A stretch of 54,297 bases of DNA from positions 1 through 54,297 of the forward strand of contig JAEWFW010000007.1 of NCBI GenBank assembly GCA_023388635.1, read 5' to 3'. Positions 50,867-54,297 of this stretch are shown here, in pieces. Each line of letters begins with the position of its first letter. Within the stretch, counting starts at the first letter, position 1. The stretch is from Bacillota bacterium (GTDB taxonomy: Bacteria > Bacillota > Bacilli > Desulfuribacillales > Desulfuribacillaceae). The position numbers and the translations under genes are program-made. Under the pieces are notes generated by a model, which was not told the DNA's origin, did not search any database, and saw nothing but the letters and a program-made list of their open reading frames with translations.

Positions 50867-51940
50867 CTATAGGATTTCTTCAATCTGTATGCCTTTTTCG
50901 TAGCGCATATCGATATATTTCGCATCGTCCCCTTTGCCCAGACGGATGATCGGATTTGTAGGATCATCGTTATGTACGAATACCAGTTTTCCTGCCTGAC
51001 CGTCGGTCATCCGCAGCAATCTGCCCCTGTATCTGCCCATCATTCCTTTAATAAACACTAAGACAGCCCTTGGATCCAATGACACAAATGCCTCCTGCCA
51101 AAGTTCACTCAATGCTTGGATATGTGTCTTTTTCTTTTTATACGGTCGATCCGTCGTCATCGCATGATAACAATCGGCAACCGCTACAATATTCGCATAG
51201 GGGTGGATATCGGCAGCGCGAAGCCCAATTGGATAACCACTGCCGTTACTCCGCTCATGATGCTGATAAATTGCTGACAACAGCCCCTGATCCTGAAAAC
51301 CGGCTAATTCCACAATATCACGACCGTACTTCACATGTTTCTTCACGGCATTCATTTCCGCCTCTGTCAGTGCACCCGGTTTATTGATAATATCATGTGA
51401 AATTTTCGTCATGCCAATATCGTGCAACAATCCTGCCAAACCGATATTTTGCAGGTCCTTCCCCTTATATCCCATCCACATTCCAAGCATCGATGCGTAA
51501 ATCCCCGTAGCCAACGAGTGCTTATAGATATAGTCGTCAAATACTTGTACTTGGCGCAAAATATCGAGAACTTCACCTGTGGCGACCGTAACTTCAAGCA
51601 AATCAACTAGCTCTTTCTCATATTTTTTGATCGGAGCTGCTTTGCGTTCTCCAATCGACTTCATGATCACTTCCATTGCAGCATACGCTTTTTCGACGGT
51701 TTCTTTATGGCTGTCATTTACATATACGTCATCGTCATGATGCTCAGCATCCTGATTCAGTTCTATTTTAATCGTAAATATATCCATAGCCTTCAATTTC
51801 TCTATGAATTCTTTCGTCAAGATTGTCCCCTTCGACAATACTAACTTGCCGCCGCTTGTCAATACATCTTGCCCTAATACGTCGTTTGGTTCGCAAAAAT
51901 CAATCGGCATAATAATATAATCAAGTTCTTTTGCTGTCAT
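50867..51940 (-). CDS. HD-GYP domain protein, probable c-di-GMP phosphodiesterase
   Basis: This 357-residue protein has the HD-GYP domain at about 125-290. Its metal site is HSLATGIYASMLGMWMG then GLAGLLHDIGMTKISHDIIN, and the signature is YQHHERSNGSGYPIGLRAAD. INKPGALTEAEMNAVKKHVK and ADCYHAMTTDRPYKK complete the family pattern. The first 90 residues form an unassigned sensor-like region. It should hydrolyse cyclic di-GMP to GMP. No membrane helix is present. ATG 51940 follows GGGAGGC. Confidence 0.9.
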   Translation of the reverse strand: MTAKELDYIIMPIDFCEPNDVLGQDVLTSGGKLVLSKGTILTKEFIEKLKAMDIFTIKIELNQDAEHHDDDVYVNDSHKETVEKAYAAMEVIMKSIGERKAAPIKKYEKELVDLLEVTVATGEVLDILRQVQVFDDYIYKHSLATGIYASMLGMWMGYKGKDLQNIGLAGLLHDIGMTKISHDIINKPGALTEAEMNAVKKHVKYGRDIVELAGFQDQGLLSAIYQHHERSNGSGYPIGLRAADIHPYANIVAVADCYHAMTTDRPYKKKKTHIQALSELWQEAFVSLDPRAVLVFIKGMMGRYRGRLLRMTDGQAGKLVFVHNDDPTNPIIRLGKGDDAKYIDMRYEKGIQIEEIL

Positions 51941-52143
51941 AAAAGAGCCTCCCTAGTCTAAAAACGCACACTATTATCCTATTTTCTACTACGATATATT
52001 TTATTGCTTTATGACAGATATTGCTATATGCACAATTGTTCATTTTGTACCTACGACTTATGATGTAAATACCATCGATGCCTATCCATACCAAAGACCC
52101 AACATCACTGCTTAAGACTCAATATTTCGGCAAATCACCGTCA

Positions 52144-53130
52144 CTAATAATGGAGAACAATCGCAATAAACACTGCGTAAAACAATCCATTCAGCAGCAG
52201 CATCGCCGGTGTGAGCGTTTTCCTCACGGATACTTCAATTAACAAAATCAACCCCGCTGCCAAAGTCAACAACCCTGTCCACAGCGCCATCCCTGACAGA
52301 GTCCAAGGACTGAGAGCGATCCCTATGGCGGGAATCAATGAGCTTTGGAAAACCATCGCACCTGTAATATTGCCAATTGCCAACGTATCTTTCCCTTGGC
52401 GTATCCAAATGACGCTGTTGAACTTTTCCGGCAATTCCGTAGCAATCGGGATGATCAATGTTGCGAGTACAAAATACGATATACCTAAAAGCAATGCGCC
52501 CTTTTCAATCGCATCGACAAACAAATGACCTCCGGCAATAATGATCGTCAACGCTGTGATGATTTGCATGAGAATCGGGATAATCGATGGAGACGGATTT
52601 CGTTTGGCAAAAAAAAGCGGTGCCAAATCACTGCCTGCCATGGAACCCCCGGAGCGTACCGTTTTAAAGACATAATAGATATACATGATTACTAAACATA
52701 TGGCAATCATCTGCTTAAATTCTTTGTCAGCCACAATACCCGCCGTCATTGCACCTGTGTACATCAGAACAAAAAAGCGCATATCCCGTTGAACAATCTC
52801 CGTATGCAAATTGAGCTTTACATTTTTACGGCGTCTCGCAAAGACAAAAACGGCGAGCCCGGCAATGAACATGGCAATCGTACTTAGCATCAACGGCGCT
52901 CCCAAAATCGCACCTGTTCCAATCTCCACCGACGCATCTCCATGTCCGTACACTAAGGCGATCACCGGTATAATTGCTTCCGGCATTGCCGTTCCCACCG
53001 CGGCAAGTACACTTCCGACGGCACCTTCCGACAGATGCATTTTTTTGCCCAACCACTCGATGCTGTTTGTAAACAATTCCGCACCTGTTAACACCATACC
53101 TAGCGCAAACGCAAACTCCAATAATATCAT
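52144..53130 (-). CDS. Sodium/calcium exchanger-family membrane protein (CaCA type)
   Basis: This 328-residue protein has about ten membrane helices and two internal alpha-repeats characteristic of CaCA antiporters: GAVGSVLAAVGTAMPEAIIP near residues 35-55, and LGISYFVLATLIIPIATELP with PEKFNSVIWIRQGKDTLAIG near the second repeat. The acidic residue in each repeat binds the cation. It should exchange Ca2+ or another cation for Na+ or H+. GAGGGG precedes ATG 53130. The longer open frame upstream has no ribosome site. It is divergent from yrzE. Confidence 0.9.
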   Translation of the reverse strand: MILLEFAFALGMVLTGAELFTNSIEWLGKKMHLSEGAVGSVLAAVGTAMPEAIIPVIALVYGHGDASVEIGTGAILGAPLMLSTIAMFIAGLAVFVFARRRKNVKLNLHTEIVQRDMRFFVLMYTGAMTAGIVADKEFKQMIAICLVIMYIYYVFKTVRSGGSMAGSDLAPLFFAKRNPSPSIIPILMQIITALTIIIAGGHLFVDAIEKGALLLGISYFVLATLIIPIATELPEKFNSVIWIRQGKDTLAIGNITGAMVFQSSLIPAIGIALSPWTLSGMALWTGLLTLAAGLILLIEVSVRKTLTPAMLLLNGLFYAVFIAIVLHY

Positions 53131-53264
53131 TGCCCCTCGTCCCCTTTCTTTTACATACATATGAAAGAAGACCGGCAAAAAAAACTAAACTTTTGATTTT
53201 CATACATATATTCTTGTCTCCCTCATACGTTTTGTATAGAAGATATCTATGGGGAGGTTTTTTT

Positions 53265-53633
53265 ATGCCATCGAAAAAACCGATATTAATCGGATTTGTC
53301 TGGTCGATCCTTATATCCGTCAGCTTGCTGTGTATTCTCATCTTACTCGTACATTTTACCAATATATCGGAAGCTTCCTTACCGACCATTACATACGCAA
53401 TCCATATCATCAGCATCTTGACAGGCAGCCTGATCGGTGGAATACGCTCAGGGCAGAAAGGTTGGTATACAGGTGGGATTATCGGGGTGTCCTACATGCT
53501 GTTTATGATTATCGCCGGCAGTTTGCTATTTACCAACATCTCTTTTCATTTCGGCGCACTCTTCCAGACACTGGTCGGCGCTTTTATCGGAATGGTTGGT
53601 GGGATCGTCGGTGTGAATTTCAGCACAAAGTAA
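53265..53633 (+). CDS. TIGR04086-family membrane protein (YrzE-like)
   Basis: This 122-residue membrane protein has four hydrophobic helices (LIGFVWSILISVSLLCILIL, TYAIHIISILTGSLIGGIRS, GWYTGGIIGVSYMLFMIIAG, FGALFQTLVGAFIGMVGGIV) joined by short polar turns such as RSGQKGWYTGG. It fits the TIGR04086 family, in B. subtilis yrzE, which sits near yajC/spoVB and beside scfA in Clostridia. Its function is unknown. ATG 53265 with GGGGAGG eight bases upstream is chosen over an earlier open frame. Confidence 0.85.
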   Translation: MPSKKPILIGFVWSILISVSLLCILILLVHFTNISEASLPTITYAIHIISILTGSLIGGIRSGQKGWYTGGIIGVSYMLFMIIAGSLLFTNISFHFGALFQTLVGAFIGMVGGIVGVNFSTK

Positions 53634-53643
53634 GCAGTTGATA

Positions 53644-53652
53644 TGTTATAAT
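53644..53652 (+). promoter_or_regulatory. Extended -10 promoter of the HAD phosphatase gene
   Basis: TGTTATAAT (TG, one base, TATAAT) lies 31 bases before the start at 53684 and has no strong -35, as expected for an extended -10 promoter. Confidence 0.45.
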
Positions 53653-53683
53653 CAAACTACATACATTTTTTCGGAGGATCGCA

Positions 53684-54297
53684 ATGATATATCTAATCGA
53701 TTTCGACAAGACAATTAGCACTTCGTGCAGCTGCAATGGGATGGTTACACGTTTCGCAACAATCGACACGACAGAGATCGACGCTCAATGGGAACAAGGG
53801 CTGCTCTCTACACCACAAGCAATGGAGATGATCTTCCGTAGTTTGCAAATGGACGATAAACAGCTCTTAGAATATATAAGCATGATGACAATTGACCCGT
53901 TTTTTCTGGAATTTCTCGCGCTTTGCCGCCGCAATTCCCATCCATACGCCATTGTCAGCGACGGTTTCGATCTACTCATCTCGGAAACACTGCGGCAATA
54001 TACAGAGGAACCAATCACCATCTACGCCAATCAAATGGTTTACCGAGATGATCAATGGAATCTTTCGTTCCCCTATTTTTCGGAAGAGACACCCATGCAA
54101 GGTGTCAGCAAACCGTTAATTATCAAAAAGTATCAGCAACTCGATACGGTGACATTTATCGGTGACGGCTATTCCGATTTCGCCGCTGTCCATGTGGCGG
54201 ATTTCGTTTTTGCCAAAGACATATTGGCTACCTATTGTACTGAACAAGGGATCCCATATATCGCCTATGAAAACTTTCAAGATATCATCACCTATAC
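53684..54297 (+). CDS. HAD-family phosphatase, MtnX/SerB-like (runs off the right edge)
   Basis: ATG 53684 with CGGAGG upstream opens a frame that has no stop before the window ends (204 codons visible). It begins MIYLIDFDKTISTSCSCNGM with the HAD motif DFDKT, has motif II in YAIVSDGFDLLISETL, and motif III/IV in TFIGDGYSDFAAVHVADFVF. This fits the MtnX-like branch (2-hydroxy-3-keto-5-methylthiopentenyl-1-phosphate phosphatase) or a phosphoserine-phosphatase-like enzyme. No other methionine-salvage gene is in view, so the substrate is open. It is cotranscribable with yrzE, 50 bases upstream. Confidence 0.78.
   Translation, partial: MIYLIDFDKTISTSCSCNGMVTRFATIDTTEIDAQWEQGLLSTPQAMEMIFRSLQMDDKQLLEYISMMTIDPFFLEFLALCRRNSHPYAIVSDGFDLLISETLRQYTEEPITIYANQMVYRDDQWNLSFPYFSEETPMQGVSKPLIIKKYQQLDTVTFIGDGYSDFAAVHVADFVFAKDILATYCTEQGIPYIAYENFQDIITY

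Overview
The window comes from a low-to-moderate-GC, probably endospore-forming member of the Bacillota. Evidence for this is a SpoVB-type flippase, the SCIFF peptide with its radical SAM maturase (mainly clostridial), TIGR04086/YrzE and ComN-like proteins, strong GGAGG ribosome sites, SLH and copper-amine-oxidase-type surface proteins, and the recJ-apt-relA order. I cannot name the genus. The mix of clostridial (SCIFF) and Bacillus-like (comN, yrzE, yrbG, spoVB, yrvD) neighbours suggests a lineage near the Bacilli/Clostridia border.

Positions 1 to about 38,300 are accessory, AT-rich and heavily rearranged. From the left they hold small HTH regulators (a tandem paralogous pair sharing a palindromic upstream motif), a secreted stalk-domain protein, an HxlR regulator divergent from an FMN oxidoreductase, an SDR, a YjjG-like nucleotidase (its 3' end is duplicated beside a dead IS4 transposase), a cupin, a heterodimeric ABC exporter pair divergent from a Cys-rich AraC regulator, an ABC-F ribosome-protection-like ATPase with a possible attenuator, a U32 peptidase, a SEC-C protein, an IS3 element, DUF1905 and deleted VOC genes, an alpha/beta hydrolase, a MACPF pore-forming-type protein, an ABC gene broken by a second IS3 element, a group II intron 5' fragment, a 1525-residue kelch/Fn3/SLH surface protein, a serpin pseudogene, a GNAT enzyme, a cation/proton antiporter, a membrane-anchored beta-lactamase-fold protein and a VOC protein. 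About ten genes here are truncated or frameshifted.

Positions 38,400 to 39,090 form a minus-strand RNA cluster: tRNA-Ser(GCU), RNase P RNA, tRNA-Phe(GAA), tRNA-Leu(GAG). From 39,100 to the right edge the genes are conserved and mostly intact: MBL hydrolase, relA, apt, recJ, lapA, a ComN-like protein with a heptad-repeat extension, scfB, scfA (a five-cysteine variant), spoVB, DUF421, a Crp/Fnr regulator, an HD-GYP protein, a CaCA antiporter, YrzE and a partial HAD phosphatase.

The most notable items are the SCIFF variant with one canonical cysteine missing, the MACPF protein, the group II intron stub sitting exactly after the SLH gene's terminator, the HTH paralogs with three copies of one palindrome, the leader hairpin of the ABC-F gene, and several unlisted small ORFs.
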